Below are positions 26,766-35,025 of a stretch of DNA of 64,000 nucleotides, piece by piece; the first letter of the stretch is position 1, and each line of letters starts with the position of its first letter. The notes beneath the pieces were generated by a model. The model was not told the origin of the DNA. It did not search any database and saw nothing but the letters and a program-made list of their open reading frames with translations. The stretch covers positions 1-64,000 of the forward strand of contig CAJUPJ010000014.1 of NCBI GenBank assembly GCA_910588655.1, written 5' to 3'. Both the position numbers and the translations under genes were made by a program. Source of the DNA: an uncultured Lachnospiraceae bacterium (GTDB lineage: Bacteria > Bacillota > Clostridia > Lachnospirales > Lachnospiraceae).

Positions 26766-27230
26766 TTATAATGTCACTACACTGCCAGTTATATCCCTGG
26801 ATACCCACATGGACATTCCTGGCCCATGGTTTCCATATGGTCTTGTATGGAAACCAAAACGTTCATAAAAACTCTCCCTGCCATATGCTGCCATAAGGCT
26901 TATCATTACAGTTTCCCCATCAAGTACATCTTTCCTTATATAATCAAGCACCCTGCTTATAAGCTCTGTCCCAATATGGTATCCCTGGTAATCCGGGTGT
27001 ACTATTACATCTGTAATAAAATATGTATACCCGCCATCACTAACTATCCTTGCCATACCAGCAGGTTTTCCTCCACAAAGGGCAACACACAGATAAAATG
27101 AGTTATTAATTGCTATGGCTGCCCTTTTCTCTGTTACCTTTATCCAGCTAACCGCCTTTCTTAAAGCATTATAATCATCTACTGATATATTGTTTGTAAA
27201 TACTATCTCATCTGGCGGCATGCCTTCCAT
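26766..27230 (-). CDS. GNAT-family N-acetyltransferase
   Basis: 154 residues. The acetyl-CoA-binding core is ITDVIVHPDYQGYHIGTELI (motif A with Q/R-x-x-G-x-G/A-like QGYHIG, residues about 91-100). Motif B appears near FYERFGFHTRP. RBS AGGAGG lies before the ATG, overlapping the chemoreceptor gene's 3' boundary. Acceptor unknown. It lies 12 bp downstream of the chemoreceptor gene and may be co-transcribed with it. Confidence 0.88.
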   Translation of the reverse strand: MEGMPPDEIVFTNNISVDDYNALRKAVSWIKVTEKRAAIAINNSFYLCVALCGGKPAGMARIVSDGGYTYFITDVIVHPDYQGYHIGTELISRVLDYIRKDVLDGETVMISLMAAYGRESFYERFGFHTRPYGNHGPGMSMWVSRDITGSVVTL

Positions 27231-27242
27231 ATTCTTTTCCTC

Positions 27243-28997
27243 CTATAATTTGAATATCTCCACACTCTTCTGGAGCTCTTCTGATAAATTCTGCAAACTG
27301 CCTGCTGAAGCGGCAAGTGTACTAATTGTAGAATTAAGTTCCTGTACAGAATTTGCTGTTTCCTCAGCAGCAGAAGCATTTTCCTCTGAAACTGATGACA
27401 GATTGGCAATAATCTGTACTACGCCCGCTTTTTCCTGGTCACATGCATCTGTTTTAACTCTTATTTCCGCCGCTTCCTCACGTGACTGGTCTATGCCTGT
27501 ATGCACATTAGCAAACTGCTGCCTTGTCTGTTCAAATTTTTCCTGCTGTTTATTAACAATATTGTATACCTCTTCCATAACAGCCACTGTATTTTTAGAA
27601 TCTTCAAGAAGTTCATTAATTGTTTCTGCTATGCTTCCTGCTGACTCATTTGACTGTTCTGCAAGTTTCTGTATCTGTGATGCAACAACAGCAAAACCTC
27701 TGCCCTGCTCACCAGCCCTTGCTGCTTCAATTGACGCATTAAGTGATAAAAGATTAGTTTCCTCTGCTATAGAAGTAATCAGCTGTATTGCATCACTAAT
27801 CCTTGCTGCTGATTCATTAGTAGCATTTACCATGCTTCCGATTTTCCCAATCGCATCCATCGTAGCATTATTAGAGTCAGCCAGACCGTCAATAATAACC
27901 ATTGCATCATCACCATTAATCTTCATTTCACCTGAAATCTTGTCAAGGTTATGGACTGAATCCACTATGCCGCCAATCATTTCACCAATGGCATCTATTT
28001 TCTCCGAGGCATTTTCCACATCATCTGCCTGTGATACAACACTTTTAGCAATGCCATCTACAGCCAGTTCAAGTTCATTTGCTGTTATACTTGTCTGTGA
28101 CGCCATATTGTTAAGCTCATTTCCTTCATTCTTTAAAACTCCAATAGAATTTTTAATATTTGATACTACATCTGTAAGCTCCTGCTGCATCCTGTTTACA
28201 CCACGCATCATATCCCCAAGCTCATCACTTCTTTTAAGCCCTATTTTATCAACAGGTTCATTAAGAACTCCTCTGGCAATCCTGGAAACAGCATTTTCTG
28301 CTGCCATAATTCCTTTCTTTATCTTTATTGTTATAAAAGATATTAGAAATATAGATAATACCAATATTAAAATCCATGAAACAATAACTGACCTGGTTTT
28401 TGAAGCCACAAATGAGTCAACACTTTCAGCAGGCTGTCCAACAAAATACATGCCTGCTATGCTCCCATCAGAATTATGCATTGGCATATAACATGCATAA
28501 TAGTTTACATGGTTTACAACAATGCCTGTCAGGTGCACGCTCTCCCCGTCCTCTGTAACTCTTCTGTACACATCAGGGTCAGCAGTTGTCCCCAGAATTC
28601 TTTCCCCTGTTTCATCACTTGCAAGCGTTGTGGCATATCTTACATCCCCATAAAATAATGTAACCTCTTTATCGTTGCCATCTGTAAAACTGTCAATAAG
28701 TTTTTCATTACCTGTAACATCCAGCGAACCTTTCATAAGCTTATCCCCAGATAATGAATAATCTCCTGCGTCTATAGCTGTATATGCAGCGTCAACACTT
28801 ACCGCTATAGCCTCCAGTGAAGCAAAAACTTCCTCCTGCATCCCTTCTCTTATACCCTTGATTCCAACAACAGTAAGGACAATCCCCATAACCAGGGTTG
28901 GAAGTATAGATATCCCTAGTATCTTTCCAGCCAGGGATAACCTGAACCTTCTCTTCCTGTCTTGTCCGTTTCCATTATTTTTCCCCATTCCATTCAT
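27243..28997 (-). CDS. Methyl-accepting chemotaxis protein
   Basis: About 584 residues from ATG 28997 (RBS GGAGGAG). TM1 at about residues 22-45, a periplasmic/extracellular single-Cache-like sensor (about 50-200, with TTADPDVYRRVTEDG and MHNSDGSIAGMYFVG), TM2 at about 210-235, HAMP (AENAVSRIARGVLNEPVDKI), then a coiled-coil signalling domain. The conserved hairpin tip is AEETNLLSLNASIEAARAGE, which binds CheA/CheW. It resembles the family of receptors where stray Cache sensors detect small organic ligands; the ligand is unknown. Confidence 0.93.
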   Translation of the reverse strand: MNGMGKNNGNGQDRKRRFRLSLAGKILGISILPTLVMGIVLTVVGIKGIREGMQEEVFASLEAIAVSVDAAYTAIDAGDYSLSGDKLMKGSLDVTGNEKLIDSFTDGNDKEVTLFYGDVRYATTLASDETGERILGTTADPDVYRRVTEDGESVHLTGIVVNHVNYYACYMPMHNSDGSIAGMYFVGQPAESVDSFVASKTRSVIVSWILILVLSIFLISFITIKIKKGIMAAENAVSRIARGVLNEPVDKIGLKRSDELGDMMRGVNRMQQELTDVVSNIKNSIGVLKNEGNELNNMASQTSITANELELAVDGIAKSVVSQADDVENASEKIDAIGEMIGGIVDSVHNLDKISGEMKINGDDAMVIIDGLADSNNATMDAIGKIGSMVNATNESAARISDAIQLITSIAEETNLLSLNASIEAARAGEQGRGFAVVASQIQKLAEQSNESAGSIAETINELLEDSKNTVAVMEEVYNIVNKQQEKFEQTRQQFANVHTGIDQSREEAAEIRVKTDACDQEKAGVVQIIANLSSVSEENASAAEETANSVQELNSTISTLAASAGSLQNLSEELQKSVEIFKL

Positions 28998-29172
28998 GAA
29001 TTCTCCTCCAATTATTAGAATATTGCATAAATCCAGCATAGGCGCATATATTTATTATATCATTGATGCGCTGTAAAATCTATTATTTTCGTATTTTTTT
29101 ACGTTTATAATATTACCCTGGCAGTTTATTATCCAGCCTATTAATACACAGCTATAGAAACGGAGGTTTTTA

Positions 29173-30774
29173 ATGGAACTTGTAACGCATACTATACAAA
29201 CTAATGAATTAAAATGCAGAAGCAATATACAGGCTACACTTGAAGATGATATGAATGTCCCTGATACTAAACCCGATATTGAAAAGCTTGTCAAGACACA
29301 GGGAAAAATACAAATTACTGATATAAGCCCGTCTGAGGGAAAAGTAACTGTACGTGGCAACCTTTCATTTTCACTTCTATATTCCAGTAATGATGATATA
29401 CGCCCTATACATAATATGAAAGGACAAATTCCTTTTAACGAGTCCATTAATATGGATAATGTAACTGCAGCTGATGATGTATTCTGCCATTTTGAACTGG
29501 AAGACTGCCAGGCAAGCCTGATTAATTCAAGGAAAGTAAGCATACGTGCAATTTTAAGCCTGGACTGCTGCCAGAATGAACAGAAAAACATTACCATAGG
29601 TACAGATATTATATCAGAAGATGCAGCAAGGGCAGGGATGGAAGAATCTGTACCACCTGAAGGGCTTAATAAAAAGTTTAATACAATTTCATATACACAG
29701 CTTGCTTTACAGAAAAACGATATTTTCAGGATAAGTGATGAAGCTGTACTTCCTAAAGGAAAACCTGCTATTGACACACTTCTGTATTATGAAATAACTC
29801 CCCAGAATGTACAGACAAGGATTGTGGAAGATGGCATACGCATTATAGGGGATATGCTTCTTTTTGCTCTCTATACCCCTGAAATAGAGGAACGCCGCCT
29901 TGAATACTTAGAAACTGAAATACCATTTGACGGGGTTGTTAATTGTAATGGCTGCAATGAAAATATGATTCCTGATATAGAAATTACTGTTTCTTCCAGG
30001 GAAGCCTCAGCTAAACCTGATGAAGACGGTGAAAACAGAATTCTTGATATTGAACTTATATTAAAACTACAGATGAAATTCTATGAAGATGATGAACTGC
30101 AGATACTTGATGATGCCTACTCTACCTCATGCAGTTTACAGCTTGCCAAGGAAAACATTAATTATGAAAAGCTTTTAATGAAAAACCAGAGCAGTGTCAG
30201 GATTTCTGACCATATTAACATTAATAACAGTGATAATATATTACAGATATGCAGCAGCAGTGGTACAATCCAGATTGATGAACAGGAAATAACTGAAGAC
30301 GGAATACAGATAGAAGGTGCTGTAACCCTTGATATACTTTATATAACTGACAACGACGACAGGCCTTTAAGCATGGCAAAAGGCATTATACCATTCAGCC
30401 ACCTTGTAGAAATCAAAGGTATTTCTGATGATGATTCCTATGAGCTGCAGTCAGATATTAACCAGATAAACTTAATAATGATTGATAAAGAAGAAGTAGA
30501 AGCTAAAATTACTATTTCAATATGTGCACTAGTATTTACCAGCAAAAGCCAGGATGCTATAACAGGAATAACCGAAAACCCGCTTGATTTAGAAAAATTT
30601 AACGATATGCCAGGGCTTGCAGGTTTTATTGCTAATGAAAATGATACTTTATGGGATATTGCCAAAGAATATAACACAACGCCTGAAAGCATTATGGAGT
30701 TAAATGGTTTAACAAGCAGCCAGATACATAAAGGCGACCGCCTGCTTCTTATGAAAATAGTTGATGGCGTATAA
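29173..30774 (+). CDS. sipL: SipL-like spore morphogenetic protein (DUF3794 + LysM)
   Basis: 533 residues. Several DUF3794 repeats (for example DMNVPDTKPDIEKLVKTQGK at about 29-48 and related segments near 180-200 and 340-360) are followed by a C-terminal LysM domain (about 485-530: ANENDTLWDIAKEYNTTPES, GDRLLLMK). This is the architecture of clostridial SipL, which binds SpoIVA and is needed for coat assembly around the forespore. RBS CGGAGG lies before the ATG. It ends convergently with ilvE. The symbol rests on domain order, not on an alignment. Confidence 0.85.
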   Translation: MELVTHTIQTNELKCRSNIQATLEDDMNVPDTKPDIEKLVKTQGKIQITDISPSEGKVTVRGNLSFSLLYSSNDDIRPIHNMKGQIPFNESINMDNVTAADDVFCHFELEDCQASLINSRKVSIRAILSLDCCQNEQKNITIGTDIISEDAARAGMEESVPPEGLNKKFNTISYTQLALQKNDIFRISDEAVLPKGKPAIDTLLYYEITPQNVQTRIVEDGIRIIGDMLLFALYTPEIEERRLEYLETEIPFDGVVNCNGCNENMIPDIEITVSSREASAKPDEDGENRILDIELILKLQMKFYEDDELQILDDAYSTSCSLQLAKENINYEKLLMKNQSSVRISDHININNSDNILQICSSSGTIQIDEQEITEDGIQIEGAVTLDILYITDNDDRPLSMAKGIIPFSHLVEIKGISDDDSYELQSDINQINLIMIDKEEVEAKITISICALVFTSKSQDAITGITENPLDLEKFNDMPGLAGFIANENDTLWDIAKEYNTTPESIMELNGLTSSQIHKGDRLLLMKIVDGV

Positions 30775-30853
30775 GCCAGGCGGATATTAACAATCCGCAT
30801 TGCCTGCAGGCATTATATGCTTGCACACTCACAGACCACCCTGCCACCACTTT

Positions 30854-30901
30854 GCGGCAGCCTGGAAGGAGCTTAAAACCCCTGCCAGGCGGCATTGCCG
30901 C
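30854..30901. terminator. GC-rich nested hairpin between sipL and ilvE
   Basis: GCGGCA-GCCTGG pairs with CCAGGC...TGCCGC around a loop with smaller GG/CC pairs. It lies in the convergent gap of sipL and ilvE and can serve both. It resembles the sequence at 1549-1585. Confidence 0.55.
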
Positions 30902-30943
30902 TATATAATACATGGTATGATATCACATACTGCCATTGTAATA

Positions 30944-31969
30944 TTATTTAATAACCTTAATCCATCCTTCTGGTGCTTCTATTCTTCCCATCTGTATACC
31001 TGTAAGGGTGTCATACAGCTTCTTTGTAACATCCCCCATAGCATCCATTCCGCTAGGGAAACAGATTTCACCATCTTTACATACAACCTTTCCTACAGGG
31101 GAAATTACTGCTGCAGTACCACACAGTCCACACTCTGCAAAGTCTTTAACTTCATCTAAATATACTTCCCTTTCCTCAACCTCCAGGCCAAGGTAATCCT
31201 TGGCAACTGCCATAAGGGAACGGCGTGTTATTGAAGGAAGTATACTGTCTGATTTTGGTGTAACTACCTTATTATCCTTTGTAACAAAAATAAAGTTTGC
31301 ACCACCTGTTTCTTCAACCTTTGTACGTGTTCCTGCATCAAGGTACATATTTTCGTCAAAACCTTTATTATGTGCATCTACTATTGCATGAAGGCTCATA
31401 GCATAATTAAGCCCTGCTTTAATATGTCCTGTCCCATGAGGTGCTGCCCTGTCAAAATCACTGACACGTATTGTAATAGGCTTTGCACCACCTTTAAAGT
31501 ATGGGCCTACTGGTGTGGTAAATACCCTGAACTGGTATTCATTAGCAGGTTTTACCCCTATTATTGCATCACTTCCAAACATATAAGGCCTTATATATAA
31601 TGTTGCACCTGAACCAAATGGAGGTACATAACCAATATTCGCTTCAACAACCTTAACTACTGCATCAATAAATCTTTCTTTTGGAAATTGCGGCATCTCT
31701 AACCGTGCTGCAGAATCCATCATTCTTTCTGCATTCAGGTCTGGCCGGAAACAGACTACTTTACCATCTTCAGTTGTATATGCTTTCAGTCCCTCAAAGA
31801 TTGTCTGTGCATACTGAAGGACACATGCACATTCACTAATTGTCACAGTATCATCTTCTATAAGAGCGCCGTCATCCCATGCACCATTCTTATAGTTTGA
31901 TACATACCTCTTGTCTGTCTTCATATAACCAAATCCAATATTACCCCAGTCTATGTCTTTCTTTGCCAT
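30944..31969 (-). CDS. ilvE: Branched-chain amino acid aminotransferase
   Basis: About 341 residues from ATG 31969 (RBS GGAG); a longer reading has no RBS. IlvE is a PLP enzyme of fold type IV that interconverts Val, Leu and Ile with their 2-oxo acids. Motifs: EGLKAYTTEDGKVVCFRPD near 67-85, the PLP-lysine segment HIKAGLNYAMSL (catalytic Lys in KAGLNY), and EETGGANFIFV downstream, typical of the BCAT2-type group. A strong promoter lies upstream (32094-32122), with an about 120-nt structured leader. Terminator region 30854-30901 is shared with sipL. Confidence 0.93.
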   Translation of the reverse strand: MAKKDIDWGNIGFGYMKTDKRYVSNYKNGAWDDGALIEDDTVTISECACVLQYAQTIFEGLKAYTTEDGKVVCFRPDLNAERMMDSAARLEMPQFPKERFIDAVVKVVEANIGYVPPFGSGATLYIRPYMFGSDAIIGVKPANEYQFRVFTTPVGPYFKGGAKPITIRVSDFDRAAPHGTGHIKAGLNYAMSLHAIVDAHNKGFDENMYLDAGTRTKVEETGGANFIFVTKDNKVVTPKSDSILPSITRRSLMAVAKDYLGLEVEEREVYLDEVKDFAECGLCGTAAVISPVGKVVCKDGEICFPSGMDAMGDVTKKLYDTLTGIQMGRIEAPEGWIKVIK

Positions 31970-32093
31970 ATTAGTCTCCATTCCGCCACTGGCGCTGTGA
32001 CACAAATTATAACCTGTACATAGTGCGCGCCTTACACCATGCTGTCTTAGCACCGCCATTCTGCCAGCAGTTATGCTGCCTGGTGCTTACTAA

Positions 32094-32122
32094 ATTGTAC
32101 AACTTGTCTTTTAGGGTGTCAA
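32094..32122 (-). promoter_or_regulatory. Promoter of ilvE
   Basis: On the minus strand TTGACA (32122-32117), 17-bp spacer, TACAAT (32099-32094). The transcript would start near 32087, giving a leader of about 120 nt with hairpins (GCACCAGGCAG paired with CTGCTGGC) before the ilvE ATG. Confidence 0.65.
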
Positions 32123-32148
32123 GTTACTATATTTAACTTTATTCATGT

Positions 32149-32586
32149 TTAAGTTAAATCATTTTCAATCATGCCGACCCTTCTAACATGGCGTTCTTCA
32201 TTTGAAAACTCTGTTTCAAGAAATGTGTCAACTATCTTTAAAGCATGTCCTGGCCCGATTACCCTTGCACCCATTGCAAGGATATTAGCATCATTATGTT
32301 CCCTTGTAGCCTGTGCACTAAATACATCATGGCACAATGCAGCACGTATCCCCTTTACCTTATTGGCGGCAATAGATATGCCTATTCCTGTACCACATAT
32401 AAGTATACCTTTGTCACATTCTCCTGAAACAATTGCATTAGCTACTTTTTTTGCATAAACCGGATAATCACATGATTTTTCATCATAGCTTCCATAGTCC
32501 TTATACTCTAAGCCTTTCTCCTGTAAATGCTTTATAACCTCCTGTTTAAGTCCAAAACCTCCCTGGTCACTGCCCAATGCTATCAT
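32149..32586 (-). CDS. rpiB: Ribose-5-phosphate isomerase B
   Basis: About 145 residues from ATG 32586 (RBS GGAGGAG). RpiB interconverts ribose-5-phosphate and ribulose-5-phosphate. LGSDQGGFGLKQEVIKHL at the N-terminus, then SCDYPVYAKKVANAIV, ICGTGIGISIAANKVKGIRA (with the catalytic Cys) and the HND-type ATREHNDANILAMGARV are all family-typical. It overlaps the end of the phosphatase-like gene and belongs to the operon cwlD-sua5-phosphatase-rpiB, as seen in many Clostridia. Confidence 0.95.
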   Translation of the reverse strand: MIALGSDQGGFGLKQEVIKHLQEKGLEYKDYGSYDEKSCDYPVYAKKVANAIVSGECDKGILICGTGIGISIAANKVKGIRAALCHDVFSAQATREHNDANILAMGARVIGPGHALKIVDTFLETEFSNEERHVRRVGMIENDLT

Positions 32587-33061
32587 TGTCTTCTCCTCCT
32601 TCTTCATGATAAATTGCTTCTATTCTAAGGATTACTCTTTCAACCCTTTTCTGCACTTCCTCAAAAAAACTTTTATACTGTTCATCATCTGCACCATATG
32701 GGTTTACCATATCAGTATCTTCACCTATAAATTCGCCTATTGTATACACATTGCTGTCTATGCCAAAATCCTCCATAAGCTTCACTTTTTCACTGAATGC
32801 CATAACAAGCAGAAGCGTATCCTGCGTTATATCTTCTTTTTCCAGCTGTATTGAATGTTTATGGTTGCTTACCCCTATATCATGGCTGCTAAGTATAACA
32901 TTTACTTTAGGGCTTATAGGCTCTGAAAAAAGAACAACTATCCCCCGCGAAACAGCCTCTGGAAGCCATGCCGGGGCTATTTCTTTATAAACAGCCTCTG
33001 CTATTGGACTACAAAAAGTATTAGTAGTACATATAAAGATTACCTTATCATAACTTTTCAT
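32567..33061 (-). CDS. LMW protein-phosphatase-family protein lacking catalytic residues
   Basis: 164 residues, with the overall sequence of low-molecular-weight protein phosphatases (the family of YwlE/PtpA), normally CX5R(S/T). Here the P-loop reads CTTNTFCSP: nucleophile Cys11 is kept, but the invariant Arg is Cys17. The general-acid Asp of the DPY loop is Asn (VNPYG, Asn120). The rest is intact, including LSRG-like AVSRGIVVLFSEPI and YTIGEFIG. This predicts a pseudophosphatase or a binding protein. It sits in the place usually held by the YwlE-type gene, between sua5 and rpiB. Confidence 0.8.
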   Translation of the reverse strand: MKSYDKVIFICTTNTFCSPIAEAVYKEIAPAWLPEAVSRGIVVLFSEPISPKVNVILSSHDIGVSNHKHSIQLEKEDITQDTLLLVMAFSEKVKLMEDFGIDSNVYTIGEFIGEDTDMVNPYGADDEQYKSFFEEVQKRVERVILRIEAIYHEEGGEDNDSIGQ

Positions 33062-33093
33062 GTCCTCCTCCTTTCTCTGTTATTGTCTGTGCA

Positions 33094-34149
33094 TTATGCC
33101 TGCACTATATGATATGCGGCGGCTTTTATCATTCTGTTCATCACAGCTCCCCCAAGAATATCATTATCAAAACTTTCTGAATATATATACTGTACCCCCA
33201 GATTATCCATCTCCCTTAATATATCATATAATCCAGCAGCAATAGAAGCCTCGTTTTTTCTTGAGCCTATACTTTTTATAATTTTACATTTGTAAAGTTT
33301 TTTTGTCTCATCTGTAGCTATAACTGCTGTTTTATAGCCTTCTTTTTCTTTTTCTTCTGTTAACAGGTTAATTCTTCCAGCTACAGCAGACTGGCTGCCT
33401 TCCACAATCAGCAGTTCACCTTCTGGTGCATAGTGGCGGTATTTCATACCAGGAGCTTTTGCAATTATTCCCTCCCCAGGCATCCTGCTTTCTATGGCAG
33501 GGTCTGTAGATACCTTGCCTATAACATTTAGAAGCATGTCCTTTGTTATATATCCAGGCCTTAAAATTACAACTTCACTTCCACTGGCATCAACTATTGA
33601 AGATTCTATGCCTATGCCTGTACTGCCACCATCAATTACCAGCCCAATCCTGCCATCCAGGTCTTCTATAACGTGTTCTGCCCTTACAGGGCTTGGTCTT
33701 CCTGATTTATTAGCACTTGGTGCTGCAATACATACACCAGACTGCCTGATAAGTTCCCTTGCAACTGCATGTGACGGCATCCTTACAGCAACTGTACCAA
33801 GCCCGCCTGTAGTAGATAATGGTACTTCCTCTTTTTTCTTAAAAATTATTGTAAGCGGACCTGGCCAGAATGTTTCTGCAAGTTTAAGCCCGTTATCTGT
33901 AATATCATCCGCTACCTTGTATAAATCCTCCATATCAGCAATATGCACAATAAGAGGATTATCAGACGGGCGTCCCTTAGCCTCATATATCTTTGATGAA
34001 GCAAGGGGATTAAAAGCATCCCCACCAAGACCATAAACCGTTTCTGTTGGAAATGCAACAAGACCCCCATTTCTTAATATATTACATGCATCTTCAAGTT
34101 CCTTTGCCATAAAATTATCTGGATTTATTTTTTGTACTCTTGTTACCAT
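33094..34149 (-). CDS. Threonylcarbamoyl-AMP synthase, Sua5/TsaC with C-terminal Sua5 domain
   Basis: About 351 residues. It makes threonylcarbamoyl-AMP for the t6A37 tRNA modification. YrdC domain: LRNGGLVAFPTETVYGLGGDA (about 28-48), KGRPSDNPLIVHI, FWPGPLTIIFKK and VAVRMPSHAVAREL. The Sua5 domain follows from about residue 220. Start: ATG 34149 with RBS GGAG, overlapping the cwlD stop. A start at 34161 is possible but less well placed. Its length matches the two-domain Sua5 form rather than the short TsaC. Confidence 0.93.
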   Translation of the reverse strand: MVTRVQKINPDNFMAKELEDACNILRNGGLVAFPTETVYGLGGDAFNPLASSKIYEAKGRPSDNPLIVHIADMEDLYKVADDITDNGLKLAETFWPGPLTIIFKKKEEVPLSTTGGLGTVAVRMPSHAVARELIRQSGVCIAAPSANKSGRPSPVRAEHVIEDLDGRIGLVIDGGSTGIGIESSIVDASGSEVVILRPGYITKDMLLNVIGKVSTDPAIESRMPGEGIIAKAPGMKYRHYAPEGELLIVEGSQSAVAGRINLLTEEKEKEGYKTAVIATDETKKLYKCKIIKSIGSRKNEASIAAGLYDILREMDNLGVQYIYSESFDNDILGGAVMNRMIKAAAYHIVQA

Positions 34150-34925
34150 ATATCTCTCCATTCCATACCTGCGGCAGAAGCTGTCTCATTTTGTGTTCCT
34201 GCCGTTTTAAGATAATCCAAAATCCCTGCTGCAACAGCTTCTGCAATTTTCTTCTGGTAATCACTGCTTACAAGCATCTGTGCTTCCTGTGGGTTTGATA
34301 AAAAACCACATTCCACAATTATTGCAACACTTTTGGAATTCTTTAATATGTAATAATCGGAATTAGGTTTTGCAACTCTTTTATTACTTTTATCAAGGCT
34401 TTCTGCAAGCTGCTTCTGCATTATTTCTGCAAATTTCTTTCCCTCTGTGGACACCGTCTGGTAAAAAACCTGTGCTCCTTTGGAACTTTCCTGTGTAAAG
34501 CTGTTCTGGTGTATACTTACAATAGCGTCAGGATTTCCACTGTTCATAAGTTCTACACGCCTTTTTAAATCAGCAGCTTTTTTACTGCTGTCATTTTCAT
34601 TGTATAATCCTGTATCTGTTTCCCTTGTCATAACAACTTCACAGTCTTTATCCTCAAGTTCTTTTTTCAGGTATAACGCAATGGCAAGGTTTATATCCTT
34701 TTCATATGCACCATTTACCCCTACTTTCCCTGGGTCTATGCCGCCATGTCCGCTGTCAATTACTATTTTATATTTTTTGCCACTTTTAACTGACACCTCT
34801 TCAAACACATCCTTTGCGGTAATATATGTTATTATACCCGCAATAAAAAGAACACATACAGTTATAAGCATTACCAGTGATTTACCTTGTTTTCCTGCCA
34901 CTATACCAGACCATCCTTTCAACAT
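34143..34925 (-). CDS. cwlD: N-acetylmuramoyl-L-alanine amidase CwlD
   Basis: 260 residues. A signal-anchor helix at about 17-37 is followed by an Amidase_3 zinc domain: IVIDSGHGGIDPGKVG (His ligand), the metal-binding Glu near EKDINLAIAL, VSIHQNSF, and the second-half Glu in VECGFLSNPQEA. CwlD removes the peptide from muramic acid during spore cortex maturation, the step before muramic-delta-lactam formation. The amidase class could also be a vegetative one, but the length and neighbours (spoIIID, sipL region, GH18) favour CwlD. It lacks a clear RBS at ATG 34925. Confidence 0.85.
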   Translation of the reverse strand: MLKGWSGIVAGKQGKSLVMLITVCVLFIAGIITYITAKDVFEEVSVKSGKKYKIVIDSGHGGIDPGKVGVNGAYEKDINLAIALYLKKELEDKDCEVVMTRETDTGLYNENDSSKKAADLKRRVELMNSGNPDAIVSIHQNSFTQESSKGAQVFYQTVSTEGKKFAEIMQKQLAESLDKSNKRVAKPNSDYYILKNSKSVAIIVECGFLSNPQEAQMLVSSDYQKKIAEAVAAGILDYLKTAGTQNETASAAGMEWRDIW

Positions 34926-35025
34926 ATTTATATACTTTTGACCCTAGTATCATATAATATATATGTAAGTAATACTGTTTAAAGAACGTCTGCTGGCTTT
35001 CATTTTATCTAACAGGGGCAATATT

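Noticed and set aside
27190..28491. 433-codon open frame on the plus strand, Ser-rich
   Set aside because: It is antisense to the chemoreceptor gene. The Ser/Ala-rich composition is the typical mirror of the coiled-coil signalling domain.
29055..29777. 240-codon minus-strand frame opposite sipL
   Set aside because: Low-quality sequence, overlaps sipL fully and lacks an RBS.
31970..32093. T-box riboswitch upstream of ilvE
   Set aside because: The leader has hairpins but lacks the T-box core sequence, specifier-loop layout and a classical terminator, so only a structured leader is reported.
33494..34036. 180-codon plus-strand frame
   Set aside because: Antisense to the Sua5 gene, with no supporting signals.
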